From contig CAYZED010000008.1 of NCBI GenBank assembly GCA_964477445.1, positions 32,685-96,684 on the forward strand: 64,000 nt of DNA, written 5' to 3'. The position numbers and the translations under genes were made by a program. The stretch comes from CAYZED01 sp964477445. GTDB lineage: Bacteria > Bacillota > Clostridia > Lutisporales > Lutisporaceae. The notes beneath the pieces are model-generated. The model made no database searches and was not told where the DNA came from. It was given only the letters and a program-made list of their open reading frames with translations. This document shows, piece by piece, positions 26,609 through 34,822 of this stretch. Position 1 is the first letter of the stretch, and each line of letters begins with the position of its first letter.

Positions 26609-27223
26609 TAGAATATATTTTGATATTCTAGAACAAATTTTGCCTAATATTAAAATAATGATTGTCGACTCAAAGACCGGTGCTAATTTGACAACTATAG
26701 GAGGTGGCAACTAATGGCAAATAAATTCTCCATCTCAAAAAGTTTTGATTATACCTCAATAAAAAACGGTACTAACATGGAATACTCAAAAGTTGAATTT
26801 GAATTAAAGAAAGAGATTCGTGCACTTGCTTTAGAATATGGTATTGTTATTCAAGATGTATTTATAAAGAGTATTACTCTCTCCCCTAGTGGCGAAGAAA
26901 TCGTAATCACAAAAATGAATTCAGATTGTGAGAAACTTGCGTCTCAGTTAATTGAAGAAGGCACATTAGAAGCAAAAAAAATTACATTAAACGCAGATAA
27001 AAACGCTGACTTAATAACAAAAAAAGCAGAATATGATGTCTCACAAAGTCGAGCTCTAACTGACAAAAAAGCTGCTACCATTTATGCCAAAAGCTACTCC
27101 AAAGATGTTGAATTTTATAAATTTATAAGATCACTGGAATTGTTAAAACAGAACTTATCTACAGACTCAAATGTAGTATTCCCATCCGATTCACCTATTG
27201 CTAGGTATTTGATGAAGCCATGA
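26609..27223 (+). pseudogene. Decayed second copy of hflK 3' end and internally deleted hflC
   Basis: From about 26615 the sequence matches the last 30 codons of hflK (AGAACAAATTTTGCCTAA, the shared GGAGGTGGCAACTAATGGC junction) and then hflC. The hflC part keeps the first four or so residues and then jumps to the equivalent of residue about 135 (SKSFDYTSIKNGTN), losing the membrane helix and most of the SPFH domain. The remaining 170-codon frame is open and ends PSDSPIARYLMKP. Differences from the intact copy are mostly at third codon positions, so the copy was under selection before it broke. The open frame 26714-27223 could still make a soluble fragment. Confidence 0.85.
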
Positions 27224-27240
27224 GAGAGGAAATATTTAGT

Positions 27241-27300
27241 AAAAGCGACCTTGTAGAGTTTATATACATAAACTTCACTAAGTCGCTTTTACTCTTTTTT
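27241..27300. terminator. Bidirectional terminator between hflC' and the convergent gene
   Basis: Stem AAAAGCGAC/GTCGCTTTT (27241-27249 with 27282-27290) with an inner AGTTTAT/ATAAACT pairing, followed on the plus strand by ACTCTTTTTT and on the minus strand by the stem's own TTTT. It serves the convergent frames on either side. Confidence 0.8.
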
Positions 27301-27318
27301 AGCACCAATAATAATAAT

Positions 27319-27918
27319 TTAGTTTTGCGCCTCTAAGACATTTTTAATGTGATCTTCAAATGTTGTCAGATCTATTTCTTCCTTAATCCATTCAGCTGCA
27401 GATTTGTATAATTTGTTTCCATCTTTTGATTCGTGTTCAGTAAATTTCCCTTGAAGCATTCCTACTAAAACGTAGTAATCATTATCATCATATTCTATAT
27501 CAGAATCATCTTTAGCTAAGAAAAGTATTACATTTTCTCCTTTGTAGAATTTTGGATATCCGTTAGAAACATATTTTGTACTGCTATTTTTATCATTTCC
27601 TCCATGAACTCTAACTTTTATTTCATTCTTATTGTATGGATTTCCTTTATAAATTTGATTTATATTAACAACAGCATCAGTTGTTAATATATTTGCTATA
27701 TTTTCACCCTTTTTATAACCAGGATTACTCCACATTGGTTCTAAGTTATCAACAATGGCCCCAGAAACAATTAGTTCAGAATCTTTTATTATTTCATTAA
27801 AAGTCTTAACTCCAACAGAGCCTTGCACTGTTATTGTTTTCTCTCTAGGAATAACCGTAAAGATTCCTACTCCTATGAAAAATGCTAACAAAACAAATAT
27901 AATTTTTTTCTTCATCAC
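27319..27918 (-). CDS. Secreted protein of unknown function, partner of the matrixin-like protease
   Basis: Protein of 199 residues with an N-terminal hydrophobic signal/anchor (residues about 5-24) and a strand-rich domain: KDSELIVSGAIVD, VVNINQIYKGN, IKVRVHGG, FYKGENVILFLA and YYVLVGMLQGKF. This pattern recurs in exported clostridial proteins of unknown function. It starts 15 nt after the stop of the metalloprotease gene and should be co-transcribed with it. A role as inhibitor or chaperone of the protease is possible but not shown. Confidence 0.7.
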   Translation of the reverse strand: MMKKKIIFVLLAFFIGVGIFTVIPREKTITVQGSVGVKTFNEIIKDSELIVSGAIVDNLEPMWSNPGYKKGENIANILTTDAVVNINQIYKGNPYNKNEIKVRVHGGNDKNSSTKYVSNGYPKFYKGENVILFLAKDDSDIEYDDNDYYVLVGMLQGKFTEHESKDGNKLYKSAAEWIKEEIDLTTFEDHIKNVLEAQN

Positions 27919-27933
27919 TTAATCACCACTTTC

Positions 27934-28536
27934 TTAATATATATCTCCAAGGCCATCTTTATCATCAGTTTCAAGTGTTCTCTTGTTAATACTACCCATT
28001 ATCATACCTTGATTCATCGTTGAGGAAGGTTCACTCGGTTCTTCTCCAAGACCCAATAGGTGCCCAATCTCATGCGTTACAACATGTTGAAAATCATGTG
28101 CATTAGAAGGACACGAAGCTGCAGTTGAAAAAGTAAAATATGTGTTCACATCAATATCTGATTCCCAGATATAAAAGTAAATCCACGGAAGAGGATTATA
28201 TGTCTGTTGGAAAGTTGTGGCCATGACATATGTGTTAGCACCTCTGTTACCAAGTGTAATCTGATTTTCATAGTTCATTTTTTCATATATAGTGTTTGAA
28301 TGATCTGCTGTAGTTCTATAAACTACATTTCCATGCCCTGCGGTATTCCACTCCACGCATGCATTATGTACTGCTGTTTTTTGTCCAGTGGTCATACCTG
28401 AATAACACTTTATATATGCCGGACTTGGATCAAAACCCTTATTAAAAGCAATTACATATCCATACGCCGAAACATAACCTAGACATAAAGATATTATTAA
28501 TGTCATTGCAAAAATGATTTTTTGTTTTGTTTTCAT
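27934..28536 (-). CDS. Secreted matrixin-like zinc metalloprotease
   Basis: Secreted protein of 200 residues with a signal peptide (residues 1-25). The metzincin zinc site is HVVTHEIGHLLGLGEEPSEPS, followed by the Met-turn region TMNQGMIMGS. The N-terminal part (GFDPSPAYIKCYSGMT ... ACVEWNTAG) fits matrixin-like domains of bacteria. The usual third zinc ligand, His or Asp after HEXXHXXGXX, is Glu here (GLGE). Substrate unknown. It is first in a two-gene unit with the 199-residue exported protein. Confidence 0.85.
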   Translation of the reverse strand: MKTKQKIIFAMTLIISLCLGYVSAYGYVIAFNKGFDPSPAYIKCYSGMTTGQKTAVHNACVEWNTAGHGNVVYRTTADHSNTIYEKMNYENQITLGNRGANTYVMATTFQQTYNPLPWIYFYIWESDIDVNTYFTFSTAASCPSNAHDFQHVVTHEIGHLLGLGEEPSEPSSTMNQGMIMGSINKRTLETDDKDGLGDIY

Positions 28537-28986
28537 TAATTTTCCCTCTAAAATTTATTTTCTCCCTAATAATCCTCTCGAGCAAGTAAACATAATATAG
28601 CAAATTCCTCGAAAAATCTACTACATATTGTTATTCTTAAAATTAAGGTATATAATAAATCAAGAAGCCTTTCCTATTAGACTTAACTTTCGGCCGATCG
28701 TTATTCTGGGATTGGCTTTCTTAATTTAAAATTAAAGTAATTCAAAATGGAATTTCTACCTCTTTTATCCCAAATTATACTAGTCTAGATCTAGTAAGTC
28801 AATAGAATAATTTCATATTTTCCCTTATTTTTTTTTTTGGAAATTGGTCAAATATTTGATTTTGTTACCCTATTAAGTTTTTACGAAGTTTTTATTCTAA
28901 TTTTTTTAATTATTTACTTCGGACGTTAACACAATTTACAAATTCATGATTCAAAACTCAAAATTCAAAACTATAATAACACGCGT
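28537..28986. other. Intergenic region with a possible structured element
   Basis: About 450 bp without a credible gene, AT-rich. The only ordered piece is at 28662-28722, where AAGAAGCC and GGCTTTCTT can pair around a 44-nt insert with the GC-rich palindrome TCGGCCGA. It is upstream of the metalloprotease gene on the minus strand and could be a leader structure or an old terminator. I could not match it to a known RNA family. Confidence 0.35.
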
Positions 28987-29028
28987 AAAAAAATCCCTTA
29001 CCGATAGATTACTCTAACAATAAGGGAT
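28987..29028 (-). terminator. Intrinsic terminator after tRNA-Gln
   Basis: Minus-strand stem ATCCCTTA/TAAGGGAT (29021-29028 with 28993-29000) followed by seven T, 13 nt beyond the tRNA CCA end. Confidence 0.85.
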
Positions 29029-29040
29029 CTACTTTTAATT

Positions 29041-29115
29041 TGGTTCCCGATTAAGGATTCGAACCTCAACAAACTGCTCCAGAGGCAGTCGTGCTACCGT
29101 TACACAAATCGGGAA
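29041..29115 (-). tRNA. tRNA-Gln (anticodon CTG)
   Basis: Cloverleaf on the minus strand with acceptor TTCCCGA/TCGGGAA, anticodon stem ACTGC/GCAGT enclosing CTCTGGA (anticodon CTG), T loop GGTTCGAATCC and an encoded CCA. The unusual U at position 1 is typical of tRNA-Gln. Confidence 0.96.
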
Positions 29116-29143
29116 TTAGTAGGGCTCTGGACCGACAAGACAT

Positions 29144-29172
29144 ATATTATCATGTCTTTGTCTAAATTTCAA
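29144..29172 (-). promoter_or_regulatory. Promoter of tRNA-Gln
   Basis: Minus strand: -35 TTGAAA (29167-29172), 17-bp spacer, -10 TAATAT (29144-29149), about 28 nt before the tRNA. Confidence 0.6.
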
Positions 29173-29279
29173 GCATTTTTAAAGTAAGTTCATGAAATCA
29201 TTTTCGTATTTTTGCCTTCATTTGCACTTCATCCGCTCTCCATCCGCTTACGCTTTAAAGCATGAATTAGAAATAATCT

Positions 29280-30482
29280 TTAAACCAAGTCAGCGAAAAC
29301 CTTCGCGAATTCTTCTGTCTTTTCTAAGTCCGCCTGAGATGGCATGAAGCTAAATCTTAACCCTGATTCTACAACCTTAAATTTAAGTCCTTTAAGTCTT
29401 TCCTCAAGCATTTTAACCGCCTCACCGCTCCATCCATAAGAACCAAACGCTGCCGCTGGTTTTCCTCTCATGAGTATTGGTGAAATCATCGACATCAAGT
29501 CCCAAATAGGCTTCAACGCGTCCTGGTTAAGAGTTGGTGACCCAACTAATAATCCATCAGCTTTAGATAGTCTTAAAGCCACAGCGCCAATGTCAGCGCC
29601 TACTAGGTCAACCGCTTCAACATAGCAATCCGGTCTTAGTTCCTTAAGGCTTTTTTCAAGAGTATCAGCTATCATCTTAGTATAACCATATGCCGAAACG
29701 TAAGGTATAAAAATTAGTTTTTTATCAAGTTTATGTGATAGTTCGTGACTCCATTTATCGTAATAGCCAACAAACTGCCATATATCATGATTTATAACAG
29801 GTCCATGACTTGGGCAAATCATTGAAATATCCATTCCAGTAATTCTTCCAACCGCTGTAATCACATGATCTCTGAAAGGCCCCATAATTGCTGCATAATA
29901 GTATTTAAATGCTCTCATGAATCCTTCTTTATCTGTAACTTCACTGTTAAAGAATTTACCTTCCTCAGGGCAATAATGACATCCAAATGCATCACAGGAA
30001 AATAAGATTTTTTCGTCCATGTAGTAAGTAAACATAGTATCTGGCCAATGGAGAAACGGCGCCATAATAAATTTAAACAGTTTCCCGCCTAGTTCTACTA
30101 TCTGTCCATCTTGAACCGCAGTAAATGAGAAGTCCTTGTTCATAATAGCTTTTAAATAAATAGAAGCTGGCTTAGAACAATAAACATGTGCTTCAGGGAA
30201 AAGATCAAGTAATTTCGCGAGCGATCCACTGTGATCCGGCTCAGTGTGATTAATTATTATATAATCAATCTTTTCAGAACCTATTACCTTCTGAATATTT
30301 GCGATGTATTCATCCCACAACTTGGCTTTAGATGTTTCAATTAGTATGTTTTTTTCACCTTTAATCAAGTAGGAATTATAAGTAGTACCGAATTCAGTTT
30401 CCATTATGATATCAAAAACACGAAGTTTCGGATCTCTAGTTCCTACTGAGAAAAGTTCGTTTCTTAGTCTCAAAGTTTCCAT
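29280..30482 (-). CDS. fprA: Flavodiiron protein (A-type flavoprotein)
   Basis: Cytoplasmic reductase that removes oxygen or nitric oxide as water or nitrous oxide, using electrons from rubredoxin. The N-terminal lactamase-like domain carries the di-iron ligands in NHTEPDHSGS, further histidines in FLHWPDTM and CPSHGP, and an aspartate in FSCDAFG. The C-terminal flavodoxin domain (residues about 255-400) shows ASYGYTKMIADTL-like FMN binding and VGSPTLNQD. The rubredoxin gene lies 28 nt upstream in the same operon, which supports this function in an anaerobe. Confidence 0.95.
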   Translation of the reverse strand: METLRLRNELFSVGTRDPKLRVFDIIMETEFGTTYNSYLIKGEKNILIETSKAKLWDEYIANIQKVIGSEKIDYIIINHTEPDHSGSLAKLLDLFPEAHVYCSKPASIYLKAIMNKDFSFTAVQDGQIVELGGKLFKFIMAPFLHWPDTMFTYYMDEKILFSCDAFGCHYCPEEGKFFNSEVTDKEGFMRAFKYYYAAIMGPFRDHVITAVGRITGMDISMICPSHGPVINHDIWQFVGYYDKWSHELSHKLDKKLIFIPYVSAYGYTKMIADTLEKSLKELRPDCYVEAVDLVGADIGAVALRLSKADGLLVGSPTLNQDALKPIWDLMSMISPILMRGKPAAAFGSYGWSGEAVKMLEERLKGLKFKVVESGLRFSFMPSQADLEKTEEFAKVFADLV

Positions 30483-30510
30483 TAATTGTCACCTTATCTT
30501 CTTACTGAAA

Positions 30511-30675
30511 TTATTTTTTTTCGAAGAAATCCTTACCTACTCCACATAATGGGCAAACATAATCTTCAGGTACATTTTCCCAAGCTGTTCCAGGCGCTAC
30601 GCCACTATCAGGATCACCATTTTCAGGGATGTATTCATAACCACAAGCTGTGCAAACATAAGTTTCCATTTTCAT
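30511..30675 (-). CDS. Rubredoxin
   Basis: Electron carrier of 54 residues with one iron bound by four cysteines in the two knuckles YVCTACGYEY and YVCPLCGVGKD. The start is the ATG at 30675 behind AGGAGG at 8 nt. It is followed by fprA in the same unit; rubredoxin is the usual electron donor of flavodiiron proteins. Confidence 0.97.
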   Translation of the reverse strand: MKMETYVCTACGYEYIPENGDPDSGVAPGTAWENVPEDYVCPLCGVGKDFFEKK

Positions 30676-30689
30676 TTCCTCCTATTTTT

Positions 30690-30723
30690 AAATAAAATTT
30701 AGGATTCAGTTATCTGAATCCTA
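30690..30723 (-). promoter_or_regulatory. Hairpin at the 5' end of the rubredoxin-fprA transcript
   Basis: Perfect 10-bp stem TAGGATTCAG/CTGAATCCTA with an ATAA loop (30700-30723), followed on the minus strand by AATTTTATTT and then the rubredoxin ribosome site. It begins about 4 nt after the -10 box, so it would sit at the very 5' end of the mRNA. It may be a stabilising cap, an attenuator, or a terminator for upstream pyrE transcription. Confidence 0.65.
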
Positions 30724-30727
30724 GATA

Positions 30728-30757
30728 ATTATACCATTTTCAGTATTTCCAATTCAA
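30728..30757 (-). promoter_or_regulatory. Promoter of the rubredoxin-fprA operon
   Basis: Minus strand: -35 TTGAAT (30752-30757), 18-bp spacer, -10 TATAAT (30728-30733). Confidence 0.65.
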
Positions 30758-30867
30758 TGGTTATATTTTAAGTATAATAATAGTTTTGTTAATTAATGCT
30801 GAAATTTCTGTTTATTGAATTCTAAAGTTTTTTTGAATTTTTCATATTTGTTATGTTTTTTAGAATT

Positions 30868-31545
30868 TTAGTTTTTTGCCCCATATAATTCGTAGTATGT
30901 TGCGATTCTTGATTTCATCTCTTCATCAATAAGAACCTTGCCCGCTACATCTTTCATATACAGGTACTCAACCACTTCTTCCATATTAACTATTGAAGCA
31001 GTTTTGAAGCCATATTGTTCTCTCAGTTCGACTAAAGCGCTCTTTGTACCCTGACCTCTTTCCATTCGATCAACTGAAATAATAAGACCTTGTACTTGAA
31101 CATCTCCCTGTGCTTTTAGCATAGGCATAGTTTCATTTATTGAAGTACCAGCTGTCGTAACATCTTCGATAATTATTACTTTATTTCCTGCCTTCGGTTT
31201 TCCTCCAAGAAATATACCTACATCTCCATGGTCCTTTACTTCTTTTCTGCTAGAGCTAAAAGTAACATCCATATCGTACAAATTATCAAGTGCAATAACT
31301 GTCGCAACACTTAGTGGAATTCCTTTATATGCTGGCCCAAACAGAATATCAAAATCTCTATCAAAATTCTCATTTATCGCTTTAGCGTAAAACTCTCCAA
31401 GTTTGTTAAGTTGTTTACCCTTTTGAAAATTACCTGTGTTTATAAAGAAAGGCGTTTTTCTGCCACTTTTCGTAGTAAAATCTCCAAAAGTCAAAACTCC
31501 GCACTCAACCATAAACTCAATAAACTCTTTTTTATATTGTTGCAT
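30868..31545 (-). CDS. pyrE: Orotate phosphoribosyltransferase
   Basis: Converts orotate and PRPP to OMP. The 225-residue protein opens with KKEFIEFMVECGVLTFGDFTTKSGRKTPFFI, has KEVKDHGDVG and the PRPP-binding motif VIIIEDVTTAGTSI. It is the last pyr gene on this strand, 165 bp after pyrD, so it may be read by its own promoter as well as the operon. Confidence 0.97.
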   Translation of the reverse strand: MQQYKKEFIEFMVECGVLTFGDFTTKSGRKTPFFINTGNFQKGKQLNKLGEFYAKAINENFDRDFDILFGPAYKGIPLSVATVIALDNLYDMDVTFSSSRKEVKDHGDVGIFLGGKPKAGNKVIIIEDVTTAGTSINETMPMLKAQGDVQVQGLIISVDRMERGQGTKSALVELREQYGFKTASIVNMEEVVEYLYMKDVAGKVLIDEEMKSRIATYYELYGAKN

Positions 31546-31709
31546 ATTTTTTACTCCTTACTATTTTTGTAAATTTCTAAAGCATTTTTTGTACTAAAAA
31601 GTCTTTTACAAGATTTATCATAGTTTCTAGACTTAAATTAGTTTTAAGACATGTATAAGGTTTAAGTCTTGACTTAGTTTCTATGCTTCACTTACTTTCT
31701 GGAATTATA

Positions 31710-32738
31710 TCAGTTGCACTTAAGCAAACCCTTAAATTCGCTCATGTTTTTTATACCATTTTCCCGCATATATTTCTCAATTCCTGCTGCGCATTTCACT
31801 GCTGCCATCGGATCAATGAAATTAGCGGTTCCAATTGAAACAGCATCTGCCCCTGCTAGTAACATTTCAATACAGTCTTCCCAAGTAGTTAGACCTCCCA
31901 TACCGATAATCGGGATTTTTACACCCTTACTAACTTGCCATGCCATGCGAATCGCCACGGGTTTAACCGCAGGCCCTGATAAACCACCAACTATGTTTGC
32001 CATAACTGGTTTCTTACGTCTTATATCAATCGCCATTCCGAGCAAAGTATTAATCAAACTAATAGCATCAGCCCCAGCGCTTTCTGCTGTTTTTGCCATC
32101 TCAACAATATCTGTAACATTGGGAGAAAGCTTGACTATTAAAGGAACTTTGGCAACTTTTTTAACAGCTTCTGTAATTGCAAAGAGTGATTCACACCTTG
32201 TTCCAAACGCAATTCCGCCCTCTTTGACATTAGGACATGAAACATTTAGTTCAATAGCATCAACACTAGTCCCCAAAAGCTGCGCCATCGCAACATTTTC
32301 TTCTATAGAATGGCCAGCAATATTTGCTATTATCGCGACATCATAATTTCTTAAGAAAGGAATTTCATCTTTCATGAAAACTTCTATCCCAGGATTCTGT
32401 AGTCCTACGCTATTTAGAATGCCCGCAGGTGTTTCAGCTATTCTAGGAGCAGGGTTACCTTCTCTTGGCTTCAATGTCAGTCCTTTGACCATGATTCCAC
32501 CAATTTTTGACAAATCATAAAAATTAGCGTATTCTCTTCCAAAACCAAAAGTTCCAGATGCTACAGTTACTGGATTTTTCATTTTCAAACCAGCAATATT
32601 TACACTTGTATCAACACTCACTAAGTTGGGTTCGCATTCTAAAGTATCTATTTTTTCAATCTTAATGATATTTTCTGATTCTTTATCCATTTTAGTATTT
32701 TCTATCACTTCAACTTTGGCAACATTCTTTATTTCCAC
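31710..32738 (-). CDS. pyrD: Dihydroorotate dehydrogenase, catalytic subunit (class 1B)
   Basis: FMN enzyme oxidising dihydroorotate to orotate and, with PyrK, passing electrons to NAD. Class 1B motifs are seen: MKNPVTVASGTFGFGREY, GLQNPGIEVF, ELNVSCPNVKEGG with the active-site cysteine, and IIGMGGLTTWEDCIEMLLAGA. The first 40 residues (MDKESENIIKIEKIDTLECE and so on) are an extension absent from typical PyrD; an internal start closer to VSVDTSVNIAGLKMKN is possible. The start overlaps the pyrK end by 10 bp. Confidence 0.96.
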   Translation of the reverse strand: MEIKNVAKVEVIENTKMDKESENIIKIEKIDTLECEPNLVSVDTSVNIAGLKMKNPVTVASGTFGFGREYANFYDLSKIGGIMVKGLTLKPREGNPAPRIAETPAGILNSVGLQNPGIEVFMKDEIPFLRNYDVAIIANIAGHSIEENVAMAQLLGTSVDAIELNVSCPNVKEGGIAFGTRCESLFAITEAVKKVAKVPLIVKLSPNVTDIVEMAKTAESAGADAISLINTLLGMAIDIRRKKPVMANIVGGLSGPAVKPVAIRMAWQVSKGVKIPIIGMGGLTTWEDCIEMLLAGADAVSIGTANFIDPMAAVKCAAGIEKYMRENGIKNMSEFKGLLKCN

Positions 32739-33673
32739 TGGAATACCTCCTTGGAATCAAATACAGGCCCTTCAGTGCAAACTTTGCTGTGATGCCAACC
32801 TAATTCATTATCTGAAACTGTTTTACAAACACAGACTAAACAAGCACCAATTCCGCAAGCCATACGCTCTTCCATTGATACATAGAGTTTAATATTTGCA
32901 TTATGACATATATCTGCGACTTTTTTCAGCATAATTTCTGGACCACATGCATAAACCAAGTCATATTCGTTAATTTTTTCCGAAAAAGGCTCAGTTACGA
33001 ACCCGGTGAACCCCTCACATCCATTTTCGGTTGCAATTACTAGTGTCTGTGCATATTTTTTGAACGCCTCAGTCTTATATGGACTTCCTCTGAAACCTAA
33101 AAATACATCTGGATTAATTCCTATTTGGGCTAAATCGGATACCAATTGGATAAGAGGAACTGTGCCTATTCCACCGCCTACAATAGCAACTTTTTTAGCT
33201 TTATGTTTTTCATAATTACACTTATCAACATTTTCTGTACTAGCTAACTTATCACAACTTGCTGACTTATCACTACTATCTGATCCTTCATAACTTTTTA
33301 ACTCTTCAATACTAAATCCATTTCCAACTGGTCCAATTAATTCAACAAAATTCCCTATTTTCATTTCAGACATAAGTTTTGTGCCTCTTCCGACTACTGC
33401 ATAAACTAACGAAAGTCCAATCTTTTTTGAATAACATTTGCAATCGCCAGATGGTCTGTTTTCTGTCAAAATCTCAGCAATACTAATTGGTCTTCTAAGT
33501 ATAGGATCTAATCCCTCTGAAGCTACTTTTAGATTCACAAACTGCCCCGCTTTAGCCATAGTAGCAATTTCTGGGCATTCAATTTTCATTTCCCAAATAT
33601 TATCAACAATATTTCTGTTTTCAATAATAATTCCTGTTTCATTTACAAATTCAACTTTGATTTTCCCAGACAT
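32729..33673 (-). CDS. pyrK: Dihydroorotate dehydrogenase electron-transfer subunit
   Basis: FAD and 2Fe-2S subunit that connects PyrD with NAD. It shows the FAD-binding DPILRRPISIAEI, the nucleotide motif KKVAIVGGGIGTVPLIQL and the cluster ligands MACGIGACLVCVCK ... KVCTEGPVF. Residues about 120-145 hold a polar insertion (GSDSSDKSASCDKLASTENV) with short internal repeats, absent from ordinary PyrK. It precedes and overlaps pyrD. Confidence 0.95.
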   Translation of the reverse strand: MSGKIKVEFVNETGIIIENRNIVDNIWEMKIECPEIATMAKAGQFVNLKVASEGLDPILRRPISIAEILTENRPSGDCKCYSKKIGLSLVYAVVGRGTKLMSEMKIGNFVELIGPVGNGFSIEELKSYEGSDSSDKSASCDKLASTENVDKCNYEKHKAKKVAIVGGGIGTVPLIQLVSDLAQIGINPDVFLGFRGSPYKTEAFKKYAQTLVIATENGCEGFTGFVTEPFSEKINEYDLVYACGPEIMLKKVADICHNANIKLYVSMEERMACGIGACLVCVCKTVSDNELGWHHSKVCTEGPVFDSKEVFQWK

Positions 33674-33779
33674 GTTTTCTCCAATCTTAAAAGAACTTTT
33701 TAGAAATCTATGAATCTCTTCAAAAACTCCAAATTCATAATGAATTGTTATTATAACCAGTTACATATTAACTTCTCAT

Positions 33780-34703
33780 TTAAAACGCTAATTTCCCAGC
33801 CCTTTTTAGCGCTCCATTTATATCGTCTCGCATATCAATAGTCGCCTGTCTTGCCGCAGCATCAAAATCTTTGTCAGAGAAAGTATTCTTATATTTTTCG
33901 CTCTTCCAAGCTGCAATAATTCCTCTCGATGAGTTAACTATTGCGCCCAGTCCGTCACTATTAAAGCTTTCAGCAGCATCATCAGCCGTACCGCCTTGTG
34001 TACCGTAACCTGGAACTAAGAAATAAATGTTTTTCATTTGTTGTCTAAGTAGTTTTGCTTCTTCTTTATAAGTCGCACCAACCACTGCACCAGCGAAGCT
34101 GTAGCCTCTTTCGCCTATTTGTTTTGAGCCTATTTTTATGACTAAGTCAGCAACATGCTCGTATATCTTTTTTTCACCTGAAACTAAATCTTGTATGTCG
34201 CCAGAAGACTTATTGGAAGTTTTCACAAGTATAAAAATACCTTTTCCATTTTCGATACAATCTTTAGCAAAAGGATCAAGAGAGTCGGTTCCTAAGTATG
34301 GATTTACAGTAATTGAGTCTGTAGCGCAAGCAGCACTTCCACCACCAAGATAGAATTCTGAATAAGCCTCTGCTGTACTACCGATATCTCCTCTTTTCAC
34401 ATCTCCAATGACGAGCATCCCTTTTTCTCTGGCATATTCGCATGTTTTCACAAAGCATTCAAAACCTGAAACTCCGAACTGCTCATAAAATGCGACCTGT
34501 GGTTTCACTGCTGGAGCTACATCATAGGTCGCATCTATTAATTTTTTATTAAATTCAAAGAATGCGTCTGCTACGCTTTTGAAATCAGTTGTATTAACTT
34601 CCTTTTGTAAATAATCTGGTAAATAATCAATTCTCGGATCGAGTCCAATCACACTGTGGTTTTTTGTTTTAATCGCATTTGCGATAAGTTTGTCCGTAAA
34701 AAT
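33780..34703 (-). CDS. pyrF: Orotidine 5'-phosphate decarboxylase
   Basis: Decarboxylates OMP to UMP; long form (type 2), about 307 residues. The protein reads FTDKLIANAIKTKNHSVIGLDPRIDYLP, with the catalytic GDVKRGDIGSTAEAY and the late GAIVNSSRGIIAAW. The start is unusual. Family alignment expects it just before FTDKL, where GGGTGG is followed after 7 nt by an ATT codon at 34701-34703; the open frame upstream offers only TTG codons (34745 and 34721) without ribosome sites. An ATT start is rare. It lies between pyrC and pyrK. Confidence 0.92.
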   Translation of the reverse strand: MFTDKLIANAIKTKNHSVIGLDPRIDYLPDYLQKEVNTTDFKSVADAFFEFNKKLIDATYDVAPAVKPQVAFYEQFGVSGFECFVKTCEYAREKGMLVIGDVKRGDIGSTAEAYSEFYLGGGSAACATDSITVNPYLGTDSLDPFAKDCIENGKGIFILVKTSNKSSGDIQDLVSGEKKIYEHVADLVIKIGSKQIGERGYSFAGAVVGATYKEEAKLLRQQMKNIYFLVPGYGTQGGTADDAAESFNSDGLGAIVNSSRGIIAAWKSEKYKNTFSDKDFDAAARQATIDMRDDINGALKRAGKLAF

Positions 34704-34822
34704 TTTAATTCCACCCTTCAAATATATATTTTTTATATTACACAAAATCTATTAGTTCTCACATTATAGAGAATTCTTAAATCATCAAAATATCTTAAAG
34801 TTTATTCTTCGCAATACTTTTT

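Noticed and set aside
26609..26710. N-terminal third of the minus-strand frame ending at 26710
   Set aside because: This part is the antisense of the duplicated hflK 3' end, so it is not a true coding start.
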